Assembly (NCBI RefSeq): GCF_034675845.1
Contig: NZ_JAUCCU010000001.1
Span: forward strand, 2,294,001-2,358,000
DNA: 64,000 nucleotides
Source: Castellaniella sp.
GTDB taxonomy: Bacteria > Pseudomonadota > Gammaproteobacteria > Burkholderiales > Burkholderiaceae_B
Reading direction: 5' to 3'
Below the pieces are notes generated by a model, which did no database searches, was not told the DNA's origin, and saw only the letters and a program-made list of their open reading frames with translations. Numbering within the stretch: position 1 is the stretch's first letter; each line of letters opens with the position of its first letter. Below, in pieces: positions 33,737 to 41,901 of this stretch. A program made the position numbers and the translations under genes.

Positions 33737-35221
33737 ATGAATCGCACCGTGCCACAGAATCATGCGCCAATCAATCAGCGGGCAAAATCCCCCTTGTGTT
33801 TGCGGCCTTTATCTCGGGTGCTGGCCGCCGGTGCACTGTCTGCGCTGATGCTGGCCACGGCAGCCGCTCAAGCCCTGCCTCCCGAACTGCAAAAGGCCTG
33901 GAAGGCCACCAAGCTGCCGGACTCCGCCTTGTCCCTGGAAATACGCGAGGCCGGTGGCCCCGTGGTCGCCAGCATCAATGCCAGCCAGCCACGCAATCCA
34001 GCCTCGGTGATGAAGACCGTCACGACTTGGACGGCGCTGTCGGCCCTGGGGCCGGATTATGTCTGGCGGACCCGCTTCCTGGCCGGCCCGGGGATGAAAA
34101 TTGATGCCCAGGGATCTTTGCAGGGGCCTTTGTATATTCAGGCCTCGGGCGATCCGCTGTTCACCATCGAGGATCTCTGGAACGGCCTGCGCGAATTGCG
34201 TTTGCGCGGGGTCAAGAATCTGTCCGAAGTCATTGTTGATCGCAGCCTGTTTGGCCGGGTAGAGATCGACCCCGGTGATTTCGACGATTCGCCGGATCGA
34301 CCTTATAACGCCAGCCCGGATGCCATGATGGTGGGTTTTGGGGCGACTCGCGTGTTGTTTCAGGCGGATGTCGCACATCGTCAGTGGGTGCCGGTGATTG
34401 ATCCACCAACCCGCAATGTGCGCATCGAAGGCCGTTTGGAATGGCTGGATGGGGGCTGCAAGCCCGCCCGTAATTTTTCTGCCAGCACACAGATACAGGG
34501 AGCAGTGGCCACGATACGCATCAGCGGGCAGGCCTATGGTGCCTGTGGGGACTTCAGCCTATTTCGTTTGGCAAGCACGCAGGCGGACCACTTTGAAGCC
34601 CTGTTTCGCCTGCTCTGGCGCGAGTTGGGCGGCACCCTGGCGCGCGGCTTCGCCGAAGGCAAGGCCCCGGCCAAGGCCGAGGTGCTGGCGTCCCTGGATT
34701 CTGAATCCCTGGCCGACGTCATTCGTCTGATCAATAAGCGCAGCAATAATGTCATGGCGCGCATGCTGTTGCTGACCTTGGGGGCCGAACTCAACGGCCC
34801 CGGGGCTACCCCAGCGTCGGGCGGCCAGGCTGTCCAGCAGATTCTGAAGAACCAGCAGGTCGACATCACAGGCTGGGTGCTGGACAATGGTTCCGGACTC
34901 TCGCGCCAGGGACGGATCACGGCCCATGGTCTGGCGCAGATGCTGGATGTGGCTTGGCGTTCGCCCATGATGCCGGAATTTATCTCCTCCCTGGCCATCT
35001 CCGGGACGGACGGCACCATGCGGCGGCGTTTGCGGGCGGACGACACACGCGGCCAGGCGCACATGAAAACCGGCACTTTGCGGGATTCCAGGGCCCTGGC
35101 AGGCTATGTGCGTGGGGCCAGCGGGAAACGCTACATCCTGGTCAGCATGGTCAACCACCCTCAGGCGGGGGCGGTGCGGGCGTTTGATGATGCGGTTGTG
35201 CGCTGGCTGGCCAGCCGTTGA
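33737..35221 (+). CDS. dacB: D-alanyl-D-alanine carboxypeptidase/endopeptidase (PBP4, class C)
   Basis: The 494-residue protein starts with a signal peptide (basic residues, then VLAAGALSALMLATAAAQA with a likely cut before LPPEL). It has the penicillin-binding motifs in order: SVMK (Ser-x-x-Lys) near residue 85, SNN near 335 and KTG near 440. It trims or cuts peptide cross-bridges in the periplasm. I chose the ATG at 33737, which follows an ACAGGG sequence; an in-frame TTG 15 bases upstream is less likely. It stands alone between queA and upp. Confidence 0.93.
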   Translation: MNRTVPQNHAPINQRAKSPLCLRPLSRVLAAGALSALMLATAAAQALPPELQKAWKATKLPDSALSLEIREAGGPVVASINASQPRNPASVMKTVTTWTALSALGPDYVWRTRFLAGPGMKIDAQGSLQGPLYIQASGDPLFTIEDLWNGLRELRLRGVKNLSEVIVDRSLFGRVEIDPGDFDDSPDRPYNASPDAMMVGFGATRVLFQADVAHRQWVPVIDPPTRNVRIEGRLEWLDGGCKPARNFSASTQIQGAVATIRISGQAYGACGDFSLFRLASTQADHFEALFRLLWRELGGTLARGFAEGKAPAKAEVLASLDSESLADVIRLINKRSNNVMARMLLLTLGAELNGPGATPASGGQAVQQILKNQQVDITGWVLDNGSGLSRQGRITAHGLAQMLDVAWRSPMMPEFISSLAISGTDGTMRRRLRADDTRGQAHMKTGTLRDSRALAGYVRGASGKRYILVSMVNHPQAGAVRAFDDAVVRWLASR

Positions 35222-35278
35222 TTCACCAGCAAGGCAGGGCGGGGGTTACACTGCAATTCAATCTTATTCTGCCCCCTG

Positions 35279-35923
35279 ATGACCATGCCTATCCACGAAA
35301 TTCGCCACCCCCTGATTCGCCATAAGCTCGGGCTGATGCGCCGGGCCGATCTCAGCACCAAGAACTTCCGCGAGATGGCCCAGGAAATCGGTGCCTTGCT
35401 GACCTACGAGGCCACCAAGGACCTGCCTTTGGAACCTGCCCAGATTACGGGCTGGGCCGGTGATCTGGCAGTCGAAAAGCTGGCCGGCAAGAAAGTCACC
35501 GTAGTGCCTATCCTGCGCGCGGGCATCGGCATGCTGGATGGCGTACTCAGCCTTATCCCCGGGGCCAAGGTCAGCGCGGTCGGCATTGCGCGCAACGAAG
35601 AAACGCTGCAGGCCCAGCCTTATCTCGAAAAACTGGTCGGGCAGCTGGATCAACGGCTGGCTTTGATCGTCGATCCCATGCTGGCCACCGGCGGGTCGAT
35701 GGTGGCGGCCATCGACATGCTGAAACAAGCCGGCTGCCGTAATGTGCGCGCCCTGGTTCTGGTGGCTGCCCCAGAGGGCATTGCCGCTGTTGAAAAAGCC
35801 CATCCGGATGTACATATTTACACGGCCTCCATCGACAGCCACCTGAACGAGGACGGCTATATCATCCCTGGCTTGGGCGATGCGGGGGATCGTATCTTCG
35901 GTACGCGGCAAAAACCGGATTAA
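35279..35923 (+). CDS. upp: Uracil phosphoribosyltransferase
   Basis: The 214-residue enzyme has the UPRT signature: HPLIRHKLGLMRR, VPILRAGIGMLDGVL, the PRPP-binding DPMLATGGSMVAAID and the uracil-binding C-terminal region YIIPGLGDAGDRIFGT. It salvages uracil to UMP. The start reads MTMPIHEIRHP; the second ATG at 35285 would also be acceptable. No uraA permease is adjacent. Confidence 0.96.
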   Translation: MTMPIHEIRHPLIRHKLGLMRRADLSTKNFREMAQEIGALLTYEATKDLPLEPAQITGWAGDLAVEKLAGKKVTVVPILRAGIGMLDGVLSLIPGAKVSAVGIARNEETLQAQPYLEKLVGQLDQRLALIVDPMLATGGSMVAAIDMLKQAGCRNVRALVLVAAPEGIAAVEKAHPDVHIYTASIDSHLNEDGYIIPGLGDAGDRIFGTRQKPD

Positions 35924-36013
35924 AACGAATCGGTACACAGGTAGCAATTTCTGACTTTCCATCCGATCTGATCGGTTAGGATAAGCTTGTCTGTACACAA
36001 ACCAGGAGTTCTT

Positions 36014-36337
36014 ATGGCCACCCGCAAGCCCATTGTCACGCAGTCCGTCGGTGACGCCTTGATTGAAGACTTGAAAACCAGCCTGGATCAGGCTGAACGC
36101 TTATTGCGCGAAGCCGCCGACGCTACCGGCGACAAGGCCGCCGATTTGCGTGCGCGTGCCTTGCAAGTCCTGGAAAGTGGCCGCACTACGCTTTCCGAAA
36201 CCCAGGCCACGCTGGTCGAGCAAGGCCGAAAGGTTGCCCATGACACCGACGAATACGTCCAGGCAAACCCCTGGAAGGCCGTTGGCATGGCAGGGGTGGC
36301 CGGCTTGTTGCTGGGTGCCTTGCTGTCGCGCCGCTGA
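36014..36337 (+). CDS. DUF883 (ElaB/YqjD-like) membrane-anchored protein
   Basis: The 107-residue protein is a long amphipathic helix rich in Ala, Glu, Lys and Arg (LIEDLKTSLDQAERLLREAAD) ending in NPWKAVGMAGVAGLLLGALLSRR, the DUF883 C-terminal membrane anchor. YqjD of E. coli has this build and associates with ribosomes at the membrane in stationary phase. AGGAG at 36004-36008 supports the ATG at 36014. Two small membrane-linked genes follow at once, as in the E. coli yqjCDEK cluster. Confidence 0.9.
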   Translation: MATRKPIVTQSVGDALIEDLKTSLDQAERLLREAADATGDKAADLRARALQVLESGRTTLSETQATLVEQGRKVAHDTDEYVQANPWKAVGMAGVAGLLLGALLSRR

Positions 36338-36345
36338 TCGCGCCG

Positions 36346-36783
36346 ATGGCTTTCAGACGCGCCCTTCAGGACCTGACCAGCCAGACGCTGGCGTTGGTCG
36401 TTACCAGGCTTGAACTCGCCAGCCTGGAGGCCCTGCAGGTGCGCGACCGCCTGCTGTGTCGGCTGGCCGTGCTGCTGTTATCGGCCATCTTTATCCTGCT
36501 GGCCTTGTTGGTGGCGACCTTGGCCTTTGCCTTGTGGGCCTGGCCCACAGAACAGCGCTATGTTGCCCTGGCCTGCATGGCGGGCCTGTATGCCGTGCTG
36601 GGGCTGGGATTGATCGGCTGGCTGGTGCGCCAGTCGCGTCGGGATGCGCCCCCCTTTTCAGTCACTTTGGATGTGTTGCGCCAGGACGCCCAGGTGCTGC
36701 ATCCTGAGGCTGGTGCTGCCGAGCATGACGCTGCGCTGAGAGCAGCCGCTGAGCCATCTGTTGCCGAGACGGAGGCCCCATGA
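36346..36783 (+). CDS. YqjE-like (phage holin superfamily III) membrane protein
   Basis: The 145-residue product has an N-terminal helix rich in charged residues, two transmembrane helices (LLLSAIFILLALLVATLAFALW and ALACMAGLYAVLGLGLIGWLV) and a cytoplasmic tail. This is the YqjE/holin-superfamily III pattern; function is unknown. It starts eight bases after the DUF883 gene and overlaps the next gene by four bases (ATGA), so the three are one transcript. Confidence 0.82.
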   Translation: MAFRRALQDLTSQTLALVVTRLELASLEALQVRDRLLCRLAVLLLSAIFILLALLVATLAFALWAWPTEQRYVALACMAGLYAVLGLGLIGWLVRQSRRDAPPFSVTLDVLRQDAQVLHPEAGAAEHDAALRAAAEPSVAETEAP

Positions 36784-37124
36784 GTTCACCCGTTCCATCG
36801 ACTAGCCGCCAGCGCGATCTGCAGATCGAGGTTTTGCGTTTGCGGGCGGACTATCAGCGCCTGGCCTGGAAACGCAGCGCCTGCCAATTGCTTAGCCAAA
36901 TGCAGCCGGCTGCCTTGATTGGCCAGACGCGGGACCAACTGGGGTCCGCAGGCCTGGGCTGGATAGGCACTGGCCTGGGTTTATTGCGTCGCTATCCGAT
37001 GGTGCTGTCGCTATTGGGATCGGTGATCGGCACCCCGAAACGCCGTCGCCTGGCCCTGAAAGCCGCCCTGATCGCCGGCTTGGTATGGCTGGGCAAACGC
37101 AAACCACCCTCGGATCTTGCTTGA
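36780..37124 (+). CDS. Small basic protein of the YqjD/YqjE cluster, function unknown
   Basis: The 114-residue product begins with an arginine-rich helix (RQRDLQIEVLRLRADYQRLAWKR) and has one or two moderately hydrophobic segments in its second half (RYPMVLSLLGSVIG and LALKAALIAGLVWLG). Position after the YqjE-like gene suggests a YqjK-type partner, but the sequence alone does not establish this. It ends 28 bases before the convergent ubiD stop. Confidence 0.72.
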   Translation: MSSPVPSTSRQRDLQIEVLRLRADYQRLAWKRSACQLLSQMQPAALIGQTRDQLGSAGLGWIGTGLGLLRRYPMVLSLLGSVIGTPKRRRLALKAALIAGLVWLGKRKPPSDLA

Positions 37125-37152
37125 TGGCTTGGCGTATGCCTGCTTCAGAGAA

Positions 37153-38712
37153 TCAGGAAATCCCCAGTTGATCCCACATCGCGTCTACGCGTTGCTTGAC
37201 CTCGGCTGACATCTCGATGGTGCGACCCCATTCGCGCTGGGTTTCGCCCGGCCATTTGTTGGTGGCATCCAGCCCCATCTTGCCGCCCAGGCCAGAGACC
37301 GGCGAGGCAAAATCCAGATAGTCGATGGGCGTGTTTTCTACCAATAAAGTATCGCGTACCGGGTCCATGCGGGTGGTGATGGCCCAGATGACCTCAGGCC
37401 AGTCGCGAGGATTGATGTCCTCGTCGACCACCACAATGAACTTGGTGTACATGAATTGCCGCAGTACGCTCCAGAGGCCGAACAGAATGCGTTTGGCGTG
37501 GCCCGGATATTGCTTGCGGATGGACACCACCGCCAGGCGGTAGCTGCAGCCCTCGGGGGGCAGATAAAAATCCGTGATCTCCGGGAACTGGCGTTTCAGC
37601 AAAGGCACGAAGACCTCGTTCAGGGCGACGCCCAGGATGGCAGGCTCGTCGGGGGGTTTGCCGGTGTAGGTGCTGTGGTAAACAGGCTGGCGACGGTGCG
37701 TGATGCGCTCGACGGTGAATACTGGAAACCAGTCCTGTTCGTTGTAGTAGCCGGTATGGTCGCCATAGGGGCCTTCCAAGGCCATTTCGTAGCCGGTATC
37801 TGGTGGCATCGGGGCACCGTCTGGTACCACAGGGGCCAGTGCGCGCGGGTCGGAGGCCGGCAGCAAGTGGCCTTCCAGCACGATTTCAGCCTGGGCCGGG
37901 ACTTGCAGGTCGCTGCCCAGCGCGGCGGCTAGTTCAGTGCGTGATCCGCGCAGCAGACCGGCGAATTGATATTCGGACAGGCTGTCGGGAATCGGGGTGA
38001 CGGCCGCCAGCAAGGTCGCGGGATCGGTGCCGAGGGCAACTGCAATCGGAAACGGCTTGCCGGGGTGGGCCAGGCAGTGATCGCGGAAATCCAGCGCGCC
38101 CCCTCGATGCGATAACCAGCGCATGATGAGTTTATTGCGCCCGATCAGTTGCTGGCGGTAGATGCCCAGGTTCTGGCGGCGGGCGTTCGGACCACGAGTG
38201 ATGACCAGCCCCCACGTCAGCAAGGGTGCGACATCGCCGGGCCAGCAGCTTTGTAGTGGCAGGCTGTGCAGATCGACATCGGCGGCCTCGATGACGATGT
38301 CTTGGCAAGCTCCAGCGCGGACTTGGCGGGGATTCATGTCCCACAGGGCGGATTTCAGCATGGCGACTTTGGATAGGGCATCGCGCATGCCGTGCGGCGG
38401 GCTGGGCTCGCGCAGCGAGGCCAGTAATTCGCCCGTGTCGCGCAGGGCCGAGACATCCTGGGCGCCCATGCCCCAGGCCACCCGTTGCGGGGTGCCAAAC
38501 AGGTTGGTCAGCACCGGCATGGCACTGGGCTGGCCTTGGTGGCTGGGGTTTTCAAATAATAGGGCAGGCCCCCCAGCCCGCAGGACGCGGTCGCTGATTT
38601 CAGTCATTTCCAGCGTGGTGGACACGGGGTGCGTGATGCGTTTGAGCTGCCCCTGGCGCTCGAGTTGGGCGATGAAATCCCGGAGATCGCGATATTTCAC
38701 AGATAGAGCCAA
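37153..38712 (-). CDS. ubiD: 4-hydroxy-3-polyprenylbenzoate decarboxylase UbiD
   Basis: The 519-residue product matches UbiD in length and in LRDFIAQLERQGQLKRI, GGPALLFENP, NLGIYRQQLIGRNKLIMRWLSHRGGA, the EGPYGDHTGYYN segment and DEDINPRDWPEVIWAI. It decarboxylates the ubiquinone precursor using prenylated FMN made by UbiX, which is not in the window. It is alone on the minus strand, with only about 65 bases to the divergent lytic transglycosylase gene. Confidence 0.96.
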   Translation of the reverse strand: MALSVKYRDLRDFIAQLERQGQLKRITHPVSTTLEMTEISDRVLRAGGPALLFENPSHQGQPSAMPVLTNLFGTPQRVAWGMGAQDVSALRDTGELLASLREPSPPHGMRDALSKVAMLKSALWDMNPRQVRAGACQDIVIEAADVDLHSLPLQSCWPGDVAPLLTWGLVITRGPNARRQNLGIYRQQLIGRNKLIMRWLSHRGGALDFRDHCLAHPGKPFPIAVALGTDPATLLAAVTPIPDSLSEYQFAGLLRGSRTELAAALGSDLQVPAQAEIVLEGHLLPASDPRALAPVVPDGAPMPPDTGYEMALEGPYGDHTGYYNEQDWFPVFTVERITHRRQPVYHSTYTGKPPDEPAILGVALNEVFVPLLKRQFPEITDFYLPPEGCSYRLAVVSIRKQYPGHAKRILFGLWSVLRQFMYTKFIVVVDEDINPRDWPEVIWAITTRMDPVRDTLLVENTPIDYLDFASPVSGLGGKMGLDATNKWPGETQREWGRTIEMSAEVKQRVDAMWDQLGIS

Positions 38713-38779
38713 TCAGGTTACAGTGTGGTCGTGCCCAAGATTACCATTCTCCCCGCCTTGACGGCTGCCGGATCTGCTT

Positions 38780-39649
38780 ATGCATGCAGGGTATTTCCAT
38801 GACCGCCTGCAGCATGGCATGCGTGCCGTGCTGCATTCTCTGGGTGAATTCATCCACGTCAGCGCGATTTATCTGGGCTTGGCGGTCCTGACGACCTTGG
38901 TACTCAGCCTTGTGTTGCCTTCCATGCGCCAACAGTCTCAGCAACTGCATCAGGTTGTGCTGGCCATGTTTCAGGCGGATGGCTCAAGCTACGGCGGCAA
39001 TGATGCCGAATACGCGTGGGCGCCGCCGGACAGCCAACGGCCGGTGTCTGAAGACGAAGCCGCTGAAGCCTCCGAGGCCGTGGAGACCGAGCCAGCGCAG
39101 GCCGGTGCGGGAGAGACCTCTGCTTCGGTCGCCCAGCCCGAATTCATGCAGGCACTGGCTGCCAGCATGCGTGATCAGGCCATTCCGGGCGTCACGGCAG
39201 CCCAGGCCCAGGGTCTGCGCAGCTATCTGGCCCGTAAGTACCGGATTGCCGCCAGCGTGGCGGGGGCCTTGGTACGAACGGCATTTTTGGTGGGCAAGGA
39301 ACTCAAGGTCGAACCTCAGCTGATCCTGGCCGTCATGGCGATTGAGTCCCGCTATAACCCGTTTGTCGAGAGCGCGGTAGGCGCGCAGGGCCTGATGCAG
39401 GTGATGGCCCGGGTGCATCGCGACAAGCTGCTGGATCATGGCGGCCCGGCTGCGATCTTCAACCCAGTCGTCAATATCCGCATCGGCACGCAAATTCTGT
39501 CGGACTGTATCCGGCGGCGTGGCTCGATCGAGGGGGGCCTGGCTTGCTATGTGGGGGCCTCCGGCCCCGGCGATGGCGGCTATGGGGCCAAGGTCCTGGC
39601 CGAACGCCGCCGCATTGCCCTGGCTTCGGGCATTCCCCTGGGCAAATAG
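38780..39649 (+). CDS. Lytic transglycosylase with SLT domain
   Basis: The 289-residue protein has an N-terminal membrane anchor (IYLGLAVLTTLVLSLVLP, residues about 32-49), a low-complexity Glu/Ala linker (about 75-120) and a C-terminal SLT domain: ILAVMAIESRYNPFVESAVGAQGLMQVM holds the catalytic glutamate, followed by IFNPVVNIRIGTQIL and LACYVGASG. It should cut peptidoglycan strands from the periplasmic face of the inner membrane. The conventional late-SLT motif NxGxG is replaced by GASGPGDGGYG. Confidence 0.9.
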   Translation: MHAGYFHDRLQHGMRAVLHSLGEFIHVSAIYLGLAVLTTLVLSLVLPSMRQQSQQLHQVVLAMFQADGSSYGGNDAEYAWAPPDSQRPVSEDEAAEASEAVETEPAQAGAGETSASVAQPEFMQALAASMRDQAIPGVTAAQAQGLRSYLARKYRIAASVAGALVRTAFLVGKELKVEPQLILAVMAIESRYNPFVESAVGAQGLMQVMARVHRDKLLDHGGPAAIFNPVVNIRIGTQILSDCIRRRGSIEGGLACYVGASGPGDGGYGAKVLAERRRIALASGIPLGK

Positions 39650-39659
39650 GCCTGGACGG

Positions 39660-40826
39660 CTATCGGATCTGGCCCAGAAAGGTTTCCATACGGGTGATGG
39701 CCTCGCGCAGGCGGTCCAGCCCCGTGGCATACGAAAACCGCACCGTGTGCTGCGCATGAGCCTGTCCAAAATCCAGCCCCGGCACTGAAGCAACCCCGGC
39801 TTCGTGCAGCAGCCGTCGGCAAAATTCGGCGCTGTCCAATCCAAATTCGCGAATATCCGAAAAAATATAAAACGCCCCGTCCGGCGCCGCCGGAACAGTC
39901 AGGCCCAGCCGCGCGAATTCCGGCAGCAGGTAGTCTCGTCGTTCCTTGAAGGATAGGCGGCGGCGTTCGTAAATCTGCATGACCTCGGGCTCAAAGCAGC
40001 TCAGGGCGGCATGTTGGGACAGGGCCGGTGCGCAGATGGCCAGGCTGGCGGCCAGGCGTTCGATGGCAGGCATCATGGCTGCCGGCGCCATCAGCCAACC
40101 CAGGCGCCAGCCCGTCATATGAAAGTATTTCGAGAAGCTATTGATGACGATAATGTCATCGTCCAGGGTCAGGGCGCTGGCAGGCGGCTGGTCGTAGTGC
40201 AGCCCCAGATAGATCTCGTCCATGATGACAAAGCCGCCTCGGGCGCGCACGGCGGCAATCAGGGCGCGCAATGCTTCGCGCGGCATGGACGTGCCGGTGG
40301 GGTTGCTCGGGGATGCGATCAGCACGCCTCGGGTATCGGGCCCCCAATGAGCATCGATGTCCGAAGCGTCCAACTGGAAGCGGTTTTCGGCCGTCGTCGG
40401 AATCAGGCGGGTGCGCCCGCCCGCCGCCGTGATGAAGTTCTGGTTGGCCGGGTAAGATGGATCAGGCATCAGCACTTCGTCGCCTGGGTTGATCAGGGCC
40501 AGGGTAGCCAGCATCAGGGCGCCCGAGGCACCCGAGGTGACCAAGATCCGGGATGGGTCTACCGTGGCGCCGAAATGGCCCTGGTAGTAATGCGCAATGG
40601 CCTCGCGCAGCGCCGGGATGCCTGCCGGGGCGGTGTAGCCGCTCAGGCCGGCGTCCGCTGCGCGGTTCAGTGTTTCCAGCACTCGGGCCGGCGCCGTGAA
40701 ATCCGGTTCGCCGATGCCCAGGCTGACGATGTCGTGGCCTTGTGCGGCCAGCGCCTGTGCCTGTTTCAGGACTTCTACAGCGTAAAATGGAACCGTGCGT
40801 TCGGTTCTGTCGGCCAATCGGACCAT
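39660..40826 (-). CDS. PLP-dependent class I/II aminotransferase
   Basis: The 388-residue fold type I enzyme shows GEPDFTAPARVLE, YTAPAGIPALREAIAHYY, SNPTGTSMP, and the PLP lysine in NSFSKYFHMTGWRLGW near residue 238. The C-terminal arginine region HTVRFSYATG binds the substrate carboxylate. The pattern is aspartate/alanine-type, but the exact substrate cannot be decided from sequence. The start lies 63 bases from the divergent FAD-oxidase-like gene. Confidence 0.9.
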   Translation of the reverse strand: MVRLADRTERTVPFYAVEVLKQAQALAAQGHDIVSLGIGEPDFTAPARVLETLNRAADAGLSGYTAPAGIPALREAIAHYYQGHFGATVDPSRILVTSGASGALMLATLALINPGDEVLMPDPSYPANQNFITAAGGRTRLIPTTAENRFQLDASDIDAHWGPDTRGVLIASPSNPTGTSMPREALRALIAAVRARGGFVIMDEIYLGLHYDQPPASALTLDDDIIVINSFSKYFHMTGWRLGWLMAPAAMMPAIERLAASLAICAPALSQHAALSCFEPEVMQIYERRRLSFKERRDYLLPEFARLGLTVPAAPDGAFYIFSDIREFGLDSAEFCRRLLHEAGVASVPGLDFGQAHAQHTVRFSYATGLDRLREAITRMETFLGQIR

Positions 40827-40889
40827 GACGATTCTCTACCACATTGTTCAAGAATAAGGATTGTAGCCTTGGCACCAGATAATTCCGGC

Positions 40890-41813
40890 ATGCCGTTGCC
40901 GTCACGCCGCGCCTTCCTGTCAGGTCGTCGCGCCGAACGCTCTCCCTGGGATGCTTTCCTGACCCGTCTGCGACGTGGATCGGATGGTCAGGTCTTTGAT
41001 TTCTCCACCTCGGCGGGCAGTGCCCGCCTGGTGCCGGCCAATATGCAGGACGTTTACCGGGCGCGCAGCCTTTGCCTGGAGCACGGCATCACCATGGCCC
41101 TGGACGGCGTGCCGACAGCGGCTTCCCTGACGGATGCGCCGGTGCTGTGGATCGAACCCGGCACCGCCTTGTCGCGCCACGAGCGCCTGGGGCCGGATGA
41201 CTCGCGCTGGTTTGTTCAGCCCGGCTGCCTGATCGGGGATCTTGAGGCTGCCGGTTTGCCGCAGTTTCGCGACCAGCCCCCGCACCTCACGGTGGCTGCC
41301 TGGCTGGCTGACCGGCGGGCCTGCGACTGGGATCGTGGGCACACCGCCGATAGCGGCCTGGTGCATGCCATGGTGCTGCTGTCTGACGGCACCCAGGCCA
41401 ATTTTGGGGCCTTTGGGGTGGATAATCAGAAGCCGCTGGATAATCTGCGGGTTCAGGCCATGATTCCGCGCTTGTTCGAATTGCATGCGCAATCCGGGGC
41501 AGTTGCCGCTGCCTCGACCTGGGAGTCGCGTTATCGCTTGGATGCACTGGGCCCGGCAGAGGGCCAGACCATCAATCTGGCGCACTTGCTGCTGGGCCAT
41601 GGGGGCGAACTCGGCTGGGTCGAATGGCTGGTGTTCGACGAACGCCAGGGACAAGCCGCAGATCGCCCTTACCAGTCGCGTTGGGGTAACCGGCCAGGGC
41701 CCGATGCCGCTGGACAGGCGCTGGACGAAACAATCCGCAGTCTGTTTGATCCCGATGGCCTGTTTCCTGCGCTTGGCCAGATGTTTCATAGCCCCTATGG
41801 GTCCGGCGCATGA
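40890..41813 (+). CDS. Divergent FAD-linked oxidase-like protein (GlcE-like fragment)
   Basis: The 307-residue product has traces of a PCMH-type FAD domain: WIEPGTALSRHE, WFVQPGCLIGDLEAAGLPQF, HLTVAAWLADRR, GLVHAMVLLSDGTQANFGAFG, and the closing SLFDPDGLFPALGQMF, which resembles the end of glycolate oxidase subunits. The usual GG-T-V-GG core is weak, so FAD binding is doubtful. The ATG at 40890 (MPLPSRRAFLSGRR) is my start; a TTG 21 bases upstream is possible. An antisense open frame extends far upstream over the aminotransferase and is not part of the gene. Function is unknown. Confidence 0.68.
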   Translation: MPLPSRRAFLSGRRAERSPWDAFLTRLRRGSDGQVFDFSTSAGSARLVPANMQDVYRARSLCLEHGITMALDGVPTAASLTDAPVLWIEPGTALSRHERLGPDDSRWFVQPGCLIGDLEAAGLPQFRDQPPHLTVAAWLADRRACDWDRGHTADSGLVHAMVLLSDGTQANFGAFGVDNQKPLDNLRVQAMIPRLFELHAQSGAVAAASTWESRYRLDALGPAEGQTINLAHLLLGHGGELGWVEWLVFDERQGQAADRPYQSRWGNRPGPDAAGQALDETIRSLFDPDGLFPALGQMFHSPYGSGA

Positions 41814-41901
41814 ACCGCATACGCGGCAACTCATACCCCTGACGGTTTCTAGCAGCTAGAATGGCTGGCGTAACTCCCTCATTACTCATCAAGGTATCAC
41901 C

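Noticed and set aside
40011..40889. Upstream half of a 600-codon plus-strand frame before the FAD-oxidase-like gene
   Set aside because: It lies antisense to the aminotransferase, whose motifs are clear; only the part from 40890 looks like a protein.
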